Counted from the first letter of the stretch, positions 8,222-16,527 are shown. The stretch: 64,000 bases of DNA from Bacillus amyloliquefaciens DSM 7 = ATCC 23350 (GCF_000196735.1 NC_014551.1:2537001-2601000), one strand, 5' to 3'. The notes: a model not told the origin generated them from the sequence alone. Translations and numbers: made by a program.

Positions 8222-8365
8222 ATGGAATACTACTACTTTTTATTTTTTCATTTTTTTAGAAGCGTAGGGATGTTGATTCTTACTCTTTTTGTATTCTATA
8301 CAACAGGCAAGAATGCATTACCAATTTATAAACACAAGTCTTTCAACAGAAGAAAAGTGTTGTAA
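8222..8365 (+). CDS. Possible small hydrophobic ORF, 47 residues
   Basis: The ORF encodes MEYYYFLFFHFFRSVGMLIL and a basic end. Its stop overlaps a following ATG (TAATG at 8363-8367) that opens a 20-residue hydrophobic ORF ending at 8427. Neither has a clear ribosome site, and both may be decay products of the preceding membrane gene. Confidence 0.2.
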   Translation: MEYYYFLFFHFFRSVGMLILTLFVFYTTGKNALPIYKHKSFNRRKVL

Positions 8366-8427
8366 TGAACTTTCTTCTTATATTTGTGTTATTATTCTTA
8401 TTTTTTCTCACTCTACCTAAAACATAG

Positions 8428-8561
8428 CTTAGAACCTTTGTGGAATGAATGGGCACGCAAATAAAAAATGTCAAATTTATTAATGTTAAGGCCCCTATAG
8501 AGGGTCTTCTCTTATTTTAATAAAGTTTTAAGTTGCTCTTTCAGTCTATAAATACCATCTC
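8428..8561. other. AT-rich junction before the sigK fragment
   Basis: No gene is visible. CCCCTATAGAGGG at 8492-8504 is a short imperfect dyad followed by TCTTCTCTTATTTT, a weak terminator candidate. The join to sigK homology lies at about 8562. Confidence 0.3.
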
Positions 8562-8678
8562 GATAAGCTCGGCATTTCAAGGAGTTATGTGTCGCGGATT
8601 GAAAAACGCGCATTGATGAAGATGTTTCATGAGTTTTACCGGGCGGAAAAGGAGAAGCGGAAGAAGAAGGGAAAGTGA
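8562..8678 (+). pseudogene. sigK: 3' fragment of sigma-K gene (spoIIIC end)
   Basis: Thirty-eight codons read [18 protein letters not shown] and then [20 protein letters not shown] before TGA. This is the C-terminal helix-turn-helix end of sigma-K (region 4.2), as encoded by B. subtilis spoIIIC. Nothing upstream in any frame continues the homology, so it is a 3' fragment and not a gene. It is followed directly by a strong terminator, as expected for the native sigK end. Orientation and position relative to the downstream yrh/yrr cluster agree with spoIIIC in B. subtilis 168. Confidence 0.8.
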
Positions 8679-8681
8679 GCG

Positions 8682-8710
8682 AAAAGCCGGATCTGACATT
8701 CCGGCTTTTT
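8682..8710 (+). terminator. Terminator of the sigK 3' end
   Basis: AAAAGCCGGA pairs with TCCGGCTTTT across 8 bases, followed by a T run. Confidence 0.8.
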
Positions 8711-8724
8711 CTAATTTATCTTTT

Positions 8725-8955
8725 TCAATCATGACTATGAACAGAATATGCGTAGCGCTCAGTGTGAAGGGACAAATATACAAACTATTTAATCGCGTCA
8801 AGGCCTGTGATGAATTCATTTGTGATACGGCCATTTTCAAAATCAATTTTGTAGGTTTGCGAGGTCTCTATAACTTCGCTGTCATCTTCAATATCATCAA
8901 ATTCAATTTCTGAGGAAAGGGTCATGATAAGATCACTCGTATAACGTTCCTCCAT
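8725..8955 (-). pseudogene. DUF2634 phage protein (XkdS/YqbS-like) relic
   Basis: From the ATG at 8955 the frame reads [20 protein letters not shown], then [22 protein letters not shown], then an in-frame TAG at 8785-8787. After it the same frame reads FVYLSLHTERYAYSVHSHD before the next stop. XkdS/YqbS proteins have the same layout (TYxLD..RI.GFI.G.EAL.QAV.K.L.TER..Y.IYS). Full members have about 140 residues and belong to the contractile-tail baseplate module. This copy has at least one nonsense codon and lacks its C-terminal half. Confidence 0.7.
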
Positions 8956-8978
8956 TTATTGATTGAATGAACCATAAT

Positions 8979-9004
8979 AAAAACCGCTCCTAAAGAGCGG
9001 TTTT
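8979..9004. terminator. Bidirectional terminator
   Basis: AAAACCGCTC and GAGCGGTTTT pair across CTAAA. It ends the racemase transcript on the minus strand. Confidence 0.8.
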
Positions 9005-9025
9005 AAAATATAAGAAATAATCTTT

Positions 9026-9724
9026 CTAAGAAGAAATCGAAAGCGATTTATTTACTGCTTTTTGAGCATGGATTAAAGTCGTATCAAATAATGGCACTTT
9101 TGAATCGTCTGCCTTTACTAATAGTCCAATTTCAGTGCATCCAAGAATGATTCCTTCTGCTCCTCTATCTACCAAATTATTTATGATCTTCTTATAAATG
9201 TTTTTGGAAGACTGTTTAATTTCACCCAGACACAGTTCTTGATAAATAATATTATTTATTAATTCCCTTTCATCATCATCAGGAACAATGACATTAATAT
9301 CATGAGACGCAATACGTGATTTATAAAAATCTTGCTCCATCGTATATTTAGTACCAAGCAGTCCTATTGAGCGAATGTCTTGTCTAATAATTTGTTCTGC
9401 AGTTGCATCGGCAATATGCAAAATAGGTATAGTGATCATTTCTTGGATATATCCAAGAACTTTATGCATAGTATTTGTACATATTACAATAAAATCTGCA
9501 CCCGCTTTTTCTAATGATCTTGCAACTTCCCCTAAGGCTTCACCTGCTTTATCCCAAGCACCTACAGATTGATAATGTTCAATTTCCTTAAAATCAACAC
9601 TGTATAAAAGACATTTTGCCGAGTGAAGCCCTCCTAACTTCTTTTTTATTTCTTCATTGATAATTCGATAATACTCAGCTGAAGATTCCCAACTCATTCC
9701 ACCAATAAGACCAATAGTTTTCAT
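9026..9724 (-). CDS. Aspartate/glutamate racemase family protein (RacX/YgeA-like)
   Basis: The protein has 232 residues with both catalytic cysteines of the cofactor-independent amino-acid racemases in their usual contexts: FIVICTNTMHK (about residue 83) and IILGCTEIGLL (about residue 195), and an N-terminal GLIGGMSWESSAEYY. Family members interconvert L- and D-amino acids; RacX/YgeA types have broad specificity for non-canonical D-amino acids. A GAGGTGGG stretch precedes the ATG. It lies between two dead phage-gene fragments, so it was probably inserted into, or carried as cargo by, the element. The substrate cannot be told from sequence. Confidence 0.85.
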   Translation of the reverse strand: MKTIGLIGGMSWESSAEYYRIINEEIKKKLGGLHSAKCLLYSVDFKEIEHYQSVGAWDKAGEALGEVARSLEKAGADFIVICTNTMHKVLGYIQEMITIPILHIADATAEQIIRQDIRSIGLLGTKYTMEQDFYKSRIASHDINVIVPDDDERELINNIIYQELCLGEIKQSSKNIYKKIINNLVDRGAEGIILGCTEIGLLVKADDSKVPLFDTTLIHAQKAVNKSLSISS

Positions 9725-9817
9725 AACCCACCTCGGATAAAATTTTCAAAATATTATAGTTATTCTAAAGCATAGATTAGGTCTTTACAATTATTTATTT
9801 TTTCAGGATTACTATCA

Positions 9818-10096
9818 TTAAATTTTATCGAGAATAAAAAATGATTGTCCGCCTTTTAAGGAGACAACCATCACACTTTCACCAGTATTCAACGCTTCTT
9901 CTTCACCGGGCCGCAGCCGCTTTGGAACAACAATCAAATCAGCAGGTATTATTAATTTGTCATTTTCATTAAGCCTTATTTCAACAGGAGAAACGGAAAC
10001 CACTTCAGCCGGTAGAATATCCACTGGTGACTCAGAATCAATAAAGTCAGAATATAGAAAAAGAGATGTGACAGTTATGAAAATCATTTTTCTCAT
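9818..10096 (-). CDS. DUF2577 phage protein (XkdR/YqbR-like), probably a relic
   Basis: The 92-residue ORF contains SPVDILPAEVVSVSPVEIRL, PADLIVVPKRL and SVMVVSLKGGQSFFILDKI. This is the pattern of DUF2577 tail proteins of PBSX and skin (XkdR, YqbR). The first 20 residues do not fit the family and no ribosome site precedes the ATG, so the 5' end has probably been replaced. In PBSX and skin this gene directly precedes the DUF2634 gene; here the same order and strand hold, but a racemase gene lies between them. Confidence 0.6.
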   Translation of the reverse strand: MRKMIFITVTSLFLYSDFIDSESPVDILPAEVVSVSPVEIRLNENDKLIIPADLIVVPKRLRPGEEEALNTGESVMVVSLKGGQSFFILDKI

Positions 10097-10139
10097 TCGT
10101 TACTGCATTTTGGTATCAAATGACTTGACTTATAAGTCC

Positions 10140-10310
10140 TTAACTTGCGTCTTCTCTCAAACGATTCAACGCCGGACGCTCTAAAAACTCCTCAGAAAAT
10201 CTTTCACAGGCATACTTCAGTCCCTGCTTTCTATATGCAGACCTCGATCTGGCTGCCGATGCTTGAGCCCTTGTTCCTCGGTTGATAACCTTACAGCTAA
10301 TGGCTATCAT
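10140..10310 (-). CDS. Small basic hypothetical ORF, possibly a relic
   Basis: The 56-codon ORF starts MIAISCKVINRGTRAQASAA and ends FLERPALNRLREDAS. The frame is also open upstream to about 10345 (VENHLSRTNFR). No ribosome site fits the ATG. It may be the 3' end of a lost gene; I do not recognise it. Confidence 0.25.
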   Translation of the reverse strand: MIAISCKVINRGTRAQASAARSRSAYRKQGLKYACERFSEEFLERPALNRLREDAS

Positions 10311-10355
10311 CCTGAAGTTTGTCCTACTGAGGTGATTTTCAACGGTGGAAAAAAG

Positions 10356-10387
10356 AAAAACTAGTTACTGATTAGTAACTAGTTTTT
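10356..10387. terminator. Strong symmetric terminator
   Basis: AAAAACTAGTTAC and GTAACTAGTTTTT form a perfect 13-bp stem around TGATTA. Confidence 0.75.
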
Positions 10388-10399
10388 ATCTTAAAAGAT

Positions 10400-10562
10400 T
10401 CAAATATTAGGTTTCAGATTTTCTGGTTTAACCATCTCATCAAATTGTTCTTTCGTTAATAATGTAAGCTGCACGCAGTCTTTTTAGCATTAACCCTTCC
10501 TTATGAACAAACTTGGCATTTTCTAATATTTTTCATACCTGATAAGGTTCTAATTCCCTAAG
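10400..10562 (-). pseudogene. Relic of a fumarase/aspartase C-terminal end
   Basis: The minus strand reads KILENAKFVHKEGLMLK and, after a frameshift, LTKEQFDEMVKPENLKPNI before TGA. This matches the C-terminal domain of class II fumarases and aspartases (AKxAHKEGxTLKE...LTEEQFDEWVxPE). Stop codons and frame changes exclude a functional product. Only about 50 codons remain. Confidence 0.45.
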
Positions 10563-10643
10563 TTGTAGTATCAATATCCTCTGTGTAATCCATGGAATTA
10601 ACCTTTTAAGTTTATTAAACCTAACTGTTTTATTAGACAAAGC

Positions 10644-11513
<870 letters not shown>

Positions 11514-11598
11514 TCAAATGTAGAACGACAAACGGCACACATCCCGAAAATCGGGCACTGCAGAATGAATTCCGCTGCGGCTGGTTTGCGTTATAATA

Positions 11599-11629
11599 AG
11601 CTTATTACCTTCGTGCAACACGAAGGCAA
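11599..11629 (-). promoter_or_regulatory. MerR-type promoter and operator for the aldo/keto reductase
   Basis: On the minus strand TTGCCT (11629-11624) and TAAGCT (11604-11599) are separated by 19 bases. The perfect dyad CCTTCGTG-TTG-CACGAAGG (11608-11626) spans the -35 edge and spacer. Elongated 19-bp spacers with a central dyad are the hallmark of MerR-activated promoters. Confidence 0.75.
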
Positions 11630-11665
11630 GCACTTTTTTTAAAAATTTTTAAAGGAGGATTATAC

Positions 11666-12109
11666 ATGCATACAGTCAAAGAAGCAGCGATGATAACCGG
11701 ACTCACTGAGCATGCGGTGCGCTTTTACACGGATAAAGGCCTGGTGCCGAGCGTACAGCGCAATAAAAACAATATCCGTTTGTTCGATGAAGAATCAATC
11801 AACTGGCTGTTTGGCGTCAAATGCCTCAGGCAATCCGGAATGCCGATTGAAGACATTAAAACGTACGTGAATCTCTGCCTCGAAGGAGATTCGACCATCC
11901 CACAACGGTACACACTCATGATGGAGCATAAAGAAGATGCGCTCGCTCAGCTCGAAGAAGCCAAACAGCACATTGCCCATTTGGAACAAAAAACCGCCCT
12001 ATATCAAGCCATTCTGGAGCACCGCTCTTTTGATACAACCAATCCCGCCAACTGGGAAAAAATACAGCATATGCATAGTGACGTATTTTACTCGCCCACT
12101 GTCCGGTAG
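11666..12109 (+). CDS. MerR family transcriptional regulator
   Basis: The 147-residue product has the N-terminal winged helix-turn-helix (TVKEAAMITGLTEHAVRFYT) and the wing (RLFDEESINWL). A coiled-coil dimerisation helix follows (about 80-125, LAQLEEAKQHIAHLEQKT). There is no metal-binding cysteine, so it belongs to the carbonyl- or thiol-stress branch (AdhR/YyaN-like) or is a ligand sensor. AAAGGAGG precedes the ATG. It is divergent from the aldo/keto reductase and probably activates it through the 19-bp-spacer promoter. Confidence 0.9.
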   Translation: MHTVKEAAMITGLTEHAVRFYTDKGLVPSVQRNKNNIRLFDEESINWLFGVKCLRQSGMPIEDIKTYVNLCLEGDSTIPQRYTLMMEHKEDALAQLEEAKQHIAHLEQKTALYQAILEHRSFDTTNPANWEKIQHMHSDVFYSPTVR

Positions 12110-12214
12110 ATGTGAAAGATATTTATGAGCACATCAATAGCTCTTAAACTCCTAAATTGGAATCCATATTGAATAGGCTAAGTTTGATGACATGTTATGA
12201 GCGATTAAATTTGT

Positions 12215-12544
12215 TTATATACGGCTATAAGGCTGCAAGTCCTTAAGGTTACTTTCTATTAATATAAATTGATAGAGGTCGCATCTGTATGCGACTTCTT
12301 GTTCGATGTTGTTTTCAAGTGTGTCATAGGTAATGTTAACTTCAGCAATTACTTCTTTTGTGCTTAAGTTAACTGTGCTAATTGATGGAACAGACTTTTG
12401 ATCCTTAGTCAGCGCAACTCTTAAAATCGTTGGCGTGTCTTGAACCATTCGAATAAAAGTTGAAGCTTGAATAGGCTTGCCATCAAAAGGATCGGCTTCT
12501 CGCACGCTTGGTTTTCTGTATTTTCTTTGTTTGAAGGCTCGGAA
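12215..12544 (-). pseudogene. Unidentified gene end fused to the RecT relic
   Basis: About 105 codons are open ([18 protein letters not shown], then [20 protein letters not shown]) and end at the stop at 12215. The upstream side of the frame runs into RecT homology in another frame, so the true start is missing. I do not recognise it. It probably marks a deletion that joined two genes of the former element. Confidence 0.4.
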
Positions 12545-13117
12545 ACTTAGGAGCCATCGCATCACAGTCATTTTTCCATCCAACATCAGACTTACTGAAT
12601 TTCTTTTTGTGCTTTTCTACTTGTGCCTTTGTCCAGTACACTGTTTTTCGGAAGCCATTTATCAACTCAAAATAAGCTGCATAACCAATTACTACGTCTG
12701 AATTCACGCTTTTCAAACTCAATCTCGATCTCCTCAGTCAGCGGATTCCGCTTCTCCAATTCGCCTTCATGAATCGGTATGCAATTGATGGACTTATATT
12801 GGCCTGTTCGCAAAGCAAGCTGTATGTACCCTTTGTATCCAAGCTGGAATTGAGCCTTTCCTCCATAAGGAACTATCCAGACATCCCCTAAGTTTTTATC
12901 TATAGGCAGGTCGAGTTTCTGCCACCATTGCAGATGAGATGGCACTCATAGGATCTGTTTTCTGTAGCATCTGCTCACTGTTATCAAGGCTTAAGATAGA
13001 AGCAGTAAACTGTGCAGCCCTCTTTCCTGACACTTCCTCAAATCGCTTAATAAGGGATGGTGGAAGAAAGCTAGCCTTCCAAATCGCTCCTTGCTGTTTC
13101 ACAGGAACGCTTTTCAT
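12545..13117 (-). pseudogene. RecT-type recombinase (YqaK-like) with frameshifts
   Basis: Three frames together give a RecT protein: AIWKASFLPPSLIKRFEEVS and MLQKTDPMSAISSAMVAET, then LDLPIDKNLGDVWIVPYGGK and FQLGYKGYIQLALRTGQYKS, then AAYFELINGFRKTVYWTKAQ and [18 protein letters not shown]. These are the conserved blocks of RecT single-strand annealing proteins, closest in my memory to YqaK of the skin element. At least two frameshifts (about 12910-12945 and 12700-12720) and loss of the C-terminus make it a pseudogene. Confidence 0.85.
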
Positions 13118-13161
13118 ACATCATAATAAAACCTTATTAAAACTTTACAAGACAAGCTGAA

Positions 13162-13190
13162 TTGACTATAGTCTAATTAGACTAAAATAT
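13162..13190 (+). promoter_or_regulatory. Promoter with 16-bp palindromic operator before the esterase
   Basis: TTGACT (13162-13167) serves as the -35, with TAAAAT or AAATAT (13183-13190) as the -10. The perfect palindrome TAGTCTAATTAGACTA (13169-13184) fills the spacer, which is typical for repression by a small winged-helix regulator. Confidence 0.6.
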
Positions 13191-13215
13191 TGATGTAAAG
13201 AAGTGAAAAAATTAG

Positions 13216-14058
13216 ATGATAAAGTCTTTTTTAATGTTGGGGCAGTCGAATATGGCGGGCCGTGGATTTTTGAATGAAGTAGACCCTATCTATAATGAAA
13301 AAATTAAAATGCTGCGCAATGGACAGTGGCAGATGATGACAGAGCCGATTAATTACGACCGTCCGGTTTCCGGCGTTGGCCTGGCGGCATCTTTTGCAGA
13401 TGCATGGTCAAAAGCTCATTCCGATGAAGAAATTGGCTTGATCCCGTGTGCGGAAGGCGGCAGTTCATTGAATGACTGGCATCCGGAAGGCATCCTTTTT
13501 CAGCATGCTTTGTCCGAAGCCCGCTTCGCCCTCCGTTCCAGTCAAATTTGCGGAATCCTTTGGCACCAAGGTGAGAGTGACAGTTATCGTTCGCTGCATG
13601 AAACTTATTACGAGAAATTAACTCTTATCATCGAGACGCTAAGAAACGAGTTGAAACTTGATGAGGTACCGTTGATTATTGGAGGGCTTGGTGACTTTCT
13701 TGGGAAGACCGGTTTTGGACAGCACGCGACTGAATTTCGACAGGTTAATGAACAATTGCTGCGTTTTGCTAATGAACAACAGAATTGTTATTTTGTTACT
13801 GCAGCAGGTTTGACTGCGAATCCTGATGGCATTCATTTAGACGCAGCTTCACAACGTAAATTCGGTTACCGCTATTTCGAGGCTTTTTCGAAAAAGCACC
13901 ATATCCTGAAACCCATTTCGGGAGAGGAGCAATCATTGAAAGTGAAGGGTGACTATTCTAAAACAGAACAGATTTACCTTCATAGTATGGATTTGGCTTC
14001 GGGTGAAATCACGTACGCGGAATTTGAGGCGCGGATGGCGAAGGTGATGAAACCATAA
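13216..14058 (+). CDS. SGNH-type carbohydrate acetylesterase (sialate O-acetylesterase domain)
   Basis: The 280-residue product carries the SASA/DUF303 signature: LMLGQSNMAGRG with the nucleophile serine near residue 10, AEGGSSLNDW, ILWHQGESD, and the Asp/His pair in DGIHLDAASQRKFGYRYF. It is predicted to remove acetyl groups from sugars. No signal peptide is seen, so it is cytoplasmic. Its stop overlaps the first bases of a PadR-type pseudogene, suggesting a former regulator-enzyme operon under the palindrome upstream. Confidence 0.85.
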   Translation: MIKSFLMLGQSNMAGRGFLNEVDPIYNEKIKMLRNGQWQMMTEPINYDRPVSGVGLAASFADAWSKAHSDEEIGLIPCAEGGSSLNDWHPEGILFQHALSEARFALRSSQICGILWHQGESDSYRSLHETYYEKLTLIIETLRNELKLDEVPLIIGGLGDFLGKTGFGQHATEFRQVNEQLLRFANEQQNCYFVTAAGLTANPDGIHLDAASQRKFGYRYFEAFSKKHHILKPISGEEQSLKVKGDYSKTEQIYLHSMDLASGEITYAEFEARMAKVMKP

Positions 14059-14582
14059 TTCCCTTACTTATCCTTGGCTTGCTCATCCAAAACCCCGGAG
14101 CTCACGGCTATGAACTTCTGGCCTTAATGGAAAAACGTCATTACAAATACATTGTTAACTTCACGAAAGGTTCATTTTATTACAATCTGCAGTAACTTGA
14201 AGAAAAGTGTTTGATTGAACAGATTCAGCAGAAACCCTCAACCAGCGGGCGTGAGATCCGTAACTTTAAAGTCACAGATTCAGGAAGGGCAGAATTCGAA
14301 AAATTAATGATCAAATACGGCACCAAATCGGAATATGTGAACCTGCAATTTTATGGGGCGTTACTCTTTGCCGATGAATTCGACAAAAATAAATTACTGG
14401 ATCTGATCCAATCACAAATCGATCAGGCTAAAACTCGAATCGAGCTCCTTGATGAATACCTGGCCATCACTCAAGAAATTCCCGGCACAATCAATTACTT
14501 TCGCCGTATGAATGAAAATTCCCGTTCACATCACTTGGTTAATTTAGAGTGGTTCGAAAAATTGAAAGCAGAAATAGAGTGA
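14055..14582 (+). pseudogene. PadR family regulator with nonsense codon and lost start
   Basis: The frame reads IIPLLILGLLIQNPGAHGYE, then KGSFYYNLQ, TAA (14193-14195), then LEEKCLIEQIQQKPSTSGRE and a C-terminal helical domain. This is the PadR winged helix (LLILGLL, YELL, GSFYYNLxxLEEKGLI). No usable start codon is present: ATA stands where ATG is expected. Overlap with the esterase stop indicates former translational coupling. Reinitiation downstream could at most give a C-terminal fragment. Confidence 0.75.
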
Positions 14583-14597
14583 ACTATTGCATAATAA

Positions 14598-15076
14598 AAT
14601 TTCGCATCGTCGGCATTAAAAAAAAGAGTCCCTATTTTGTTCAAAGGCGTGAATCCTGACATTGCAGCGATGTGGGAAAGTTTAGATGAAGCAGCAATCA
14701 ATCAATCAACTAAAAGAGCTTTCTAATGCAGCGCTTGCAGGACTCATCAGTGCATCCACGAACTTTTCTGAAGGCCGGACAGAGGAAAACGGAGAGCTTG
14801 ATCACTATATTGGCGCAGCCACAACGAAACATTGCCCAAATCACCTATCACAGCTTGAAGTCCCTGCCTCAACGTGGGCTGTATTCGAAGCAGCCGGATC
14901 ATTTCCGGATGCACTGCAGGAAGTATGGGGACGGATTTATTCCGAATGGTTTCCATCGTCCGGATTATGAACAAATTGAAGGCCCAGAAATCCTGTGGAA
15001 CGAGCATAAAGATGTAACATCGCCATCTTTTAAAAGTGAAATTTGGATACCCATTTCAAAAAAGGAATATATCTGA
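14598..15076 (+). pseudogene. GyrI-like/AraC effector-binding protein, frameshifted
   Basis: Pieces in three frames join into one small-molecule-binding protein: [84 protein letters not shown] and [15 protein letters not shown]. The [32 protein letters not shown] block is typical of the GyrI-like effector-binding domain found alone or after AraC helix-turn-helix domains. At least three frameshifts are present. Confidence 0.7.
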
Positions 15077-15105
15077 CAATGAAATTAGAGGAATTAAAGG
15101 TTTTA

Positions 15106-15133
15106 AGGAAGGGGTCTTATCCCTTCCTCTTTA
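15106..15133 (+). terminator. Terminator after GyrI-like pseudogene
   Basis: AGGAAGGG and CCCTTCCT pair around GTCTTAT, followed by CTTTAT. Confidence 0.6.
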
Positions 15134-15454
15134 TGTCACTAACCCGATCTGCGGCAATATTGATGCCACTAATCTTCGAATTGAGTTTTTTAATGAGCAG
15201 AGCCGATCTTACTGAAAATATAAATTGAGGTGTATTGCGTTTTGATGATCTGCTTCTCACCTCTTATTTTCCGCCTTAACGTCCGATCATTTCTGCAATT
15301 CTTCCCCAAAGTCTGACGTTGATGATTGACCGCCAAGTCTCCCGTTTTGATTCCTGCCTTCACGGTTTCCCGAAGTGAGTTCTCTATTAATTCCGCTGCT
15401 TCTTTCCGAGAATAAATCACTTCACAACAGACAAACTGAAGGCGGTATAAAAAA

Positions 15455-15482
15455 ACAGCTCCGTTAAAATGGCCGGAACTGT
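15455..15482 (-). terminator. Terminator of the P-loop gene
   Basis: On the minus strand ACAGTTCCG and CGGAGCTGT flank a 10-base loop and are followed by T7. Downstream (15134-15454) I see no supported gene. Confidence 0.8.
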
Positions 15483-15514
15483 CTTTCAATTTGCAGTTAT
15501 CTCCATCCGTTAGT

Positions 15515-16051
15515 TTAATTAGAATTCAGATAATCCAAGACACGATCAACTCTTTCATTGACTGAGTAATCTCCTTCAATTTTTAACAATGGACAAGATA
15601 AATCTGCCATCCAATGTTCGTGTAAAGCTTTGCTTCTAACTTCCATTCCGGCATGATCATATAAAGAAGCCCACTCTAAAAATGTTTTTGATTGTTCATA
15701 TTTACTGCCGCCGGCTAACACTTCGTTTCCATAACGCTGAAATTCCCTATGCCTTAATCTCTCAAGCCGTATATCCTGCGGAATCCATAAGAAGATGACA
15801 AGGTCAAAATAACTTTTTAGATCATCGCCCCAGCGGCACACTGCGCCAGAAAGAATCCATTTCTCATTTATTGTCAAGTCTTTTTCAAGCAACTTTCTTC
15901 TTTCAGGGATTTCTCTTTTTTTAGTGAATTTATCTGTCCAATAGTAATCATCAGTATCAAGATGCGTATGCGGCAAATGCTTTGATAATGCAACACCCAA
16001 TGTTGACGTTCCGACACCAGAGGCTCCCAATATGTGAATCTTATTTTTCAT
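15515..16051 (-). CDS. P-loop NTPase, adenylate-kinase-like
   Basis: The 178-residue product starts with a Walker A motif, HILGASGVGTSTLG (residues 6-19). It continues with HLDTDDYYWTD and the Arg-rich LERLRHREFQRYG lid-like segment, as in AAA_18/shikimate-kinase-like proteins. It is predicted to phosphorylate a small molecule or nucleotide; the substrate is unknown. Related stand-alone proteins are usually annotated AAA family ATPase or topology modulator. The ribosome site AAGGAGGGGG lies just before the ATG, and it has its own terminator. Confidence 0.75.
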   Translation of the reverse strand: MKNKIHILGASGVGTSTLGVALSKHLPHTHLDTDDYYWTDKFTKKREIPERRKLLEKDLTINEKWILSGAVCRWGDDLKSYFDLVIFLWIPQDIRLERLRHREFQRYGNEVLAGGSKYEQSKTFLEWASLYDHAGMEVRSKALHEHWMADLSCPLLKIEGDYSVNERVDRVLDYLNSN

Positions 16052-16210
16052 ACTTCCCCCTCCTTATGAAGCAACCAAACTCCCTGTTGCATAAGGTACT
16101 TACTATTATTTTGACATAAATCCCCAAAAACCTTTACTTTGCCAGGGGAATCCAGATGCGGTTAAAACCATACCGCTTACGAACTTCATGGTCATTTTCA
16201 AACAGAATGA

Positions 16211-16456
16211 TTAACTTTCTCTCCGGCCTATTTTAATATCCCTATACACTTTTTCAAAAGTCTCGATTGGCAGTGAAAACTTGGTTGTTTTCTCGTTACG
16301 GTGATTGATTACGATCTCAATTTGATTATTTTTTTGTTCAAACTCAATAAGTGCGTTCTCCCATTTATCTCTGATTGAAATGATACAATTTCCATTTTTC
16401 TTTTCCTTTTTCTTATAAATGTAATTCACTTTAACGCCCCTTTCATTGATCGGCAA
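16211..16456 (-). CDS. Hypothetical protein, 81 residues
   Basis: A small basic protein, rich in K, E and N (KKKEKKNGNCIISIRDKWEN, then FEKVYRDIKIGRRES), with no recognised domain. Right after its stop another frame reads ILFENDHEVRKRYGFNRIWI and then PLAK before a stop (to about 16139). This looks like the tail of a different, lost gene. AAGG is the only ribosome-site candidate. Confidence 0.4.
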   Translation of the reverse strand: MPINERGVKVNYIYKKKEKKNGNCIISIRDKWENALIEFEQKNNQIEIVINHRNEKTTKFSLPIETFEKVYRDIKIGRRES

Positions 16457-16483
16457 AAGGTTTCGGAATAAGGAAGCTCCTCA

Positions 16484-16526
16484 AAAAAAGGATCAAAACT
16501 TTTATCAAGTTTGATCCTTTTCCCTT
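16484..16526 (-). terminator. Terminator of tet(L)
   Basis: On the minus strand AAAGGATCAAACTT pairs with AGTTTTGATCCTTT and is followed by a T run. Confidence 0.8.
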
Positions 16527-16527
16527 T

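Noticed and set aside
8629-8913. 94-residue plus-strand ORF
   Set aside because: It overlaps the sigK fragment in another frame and then runs antisense to the DUF2634 relic.
11608-11640. CCTTCGTG/CACGAAGG dyad read as a terminator on the plus strand
   Set aside because: The 3-base loop and the 10-base gap before the T-run fit poorly; position in a 19-base promoter spacer makes an operator far more likely.
15190-15489. 99-residue minus-strand ORF
   Set aside because: Its first 10-12 codons are the terminator hairpin and T-run of the upstream P-loop gene, so it cannot be read as a normal gene; no family similarity.
16139-16205. Short minus-strand frame ILFENDHEVRKRYGFNRIWI
   Set aside because: It looks like the tail of a lost gene, but at about 25 codons it is too short to assign, so it is mentioned only with the neighbouring gene.
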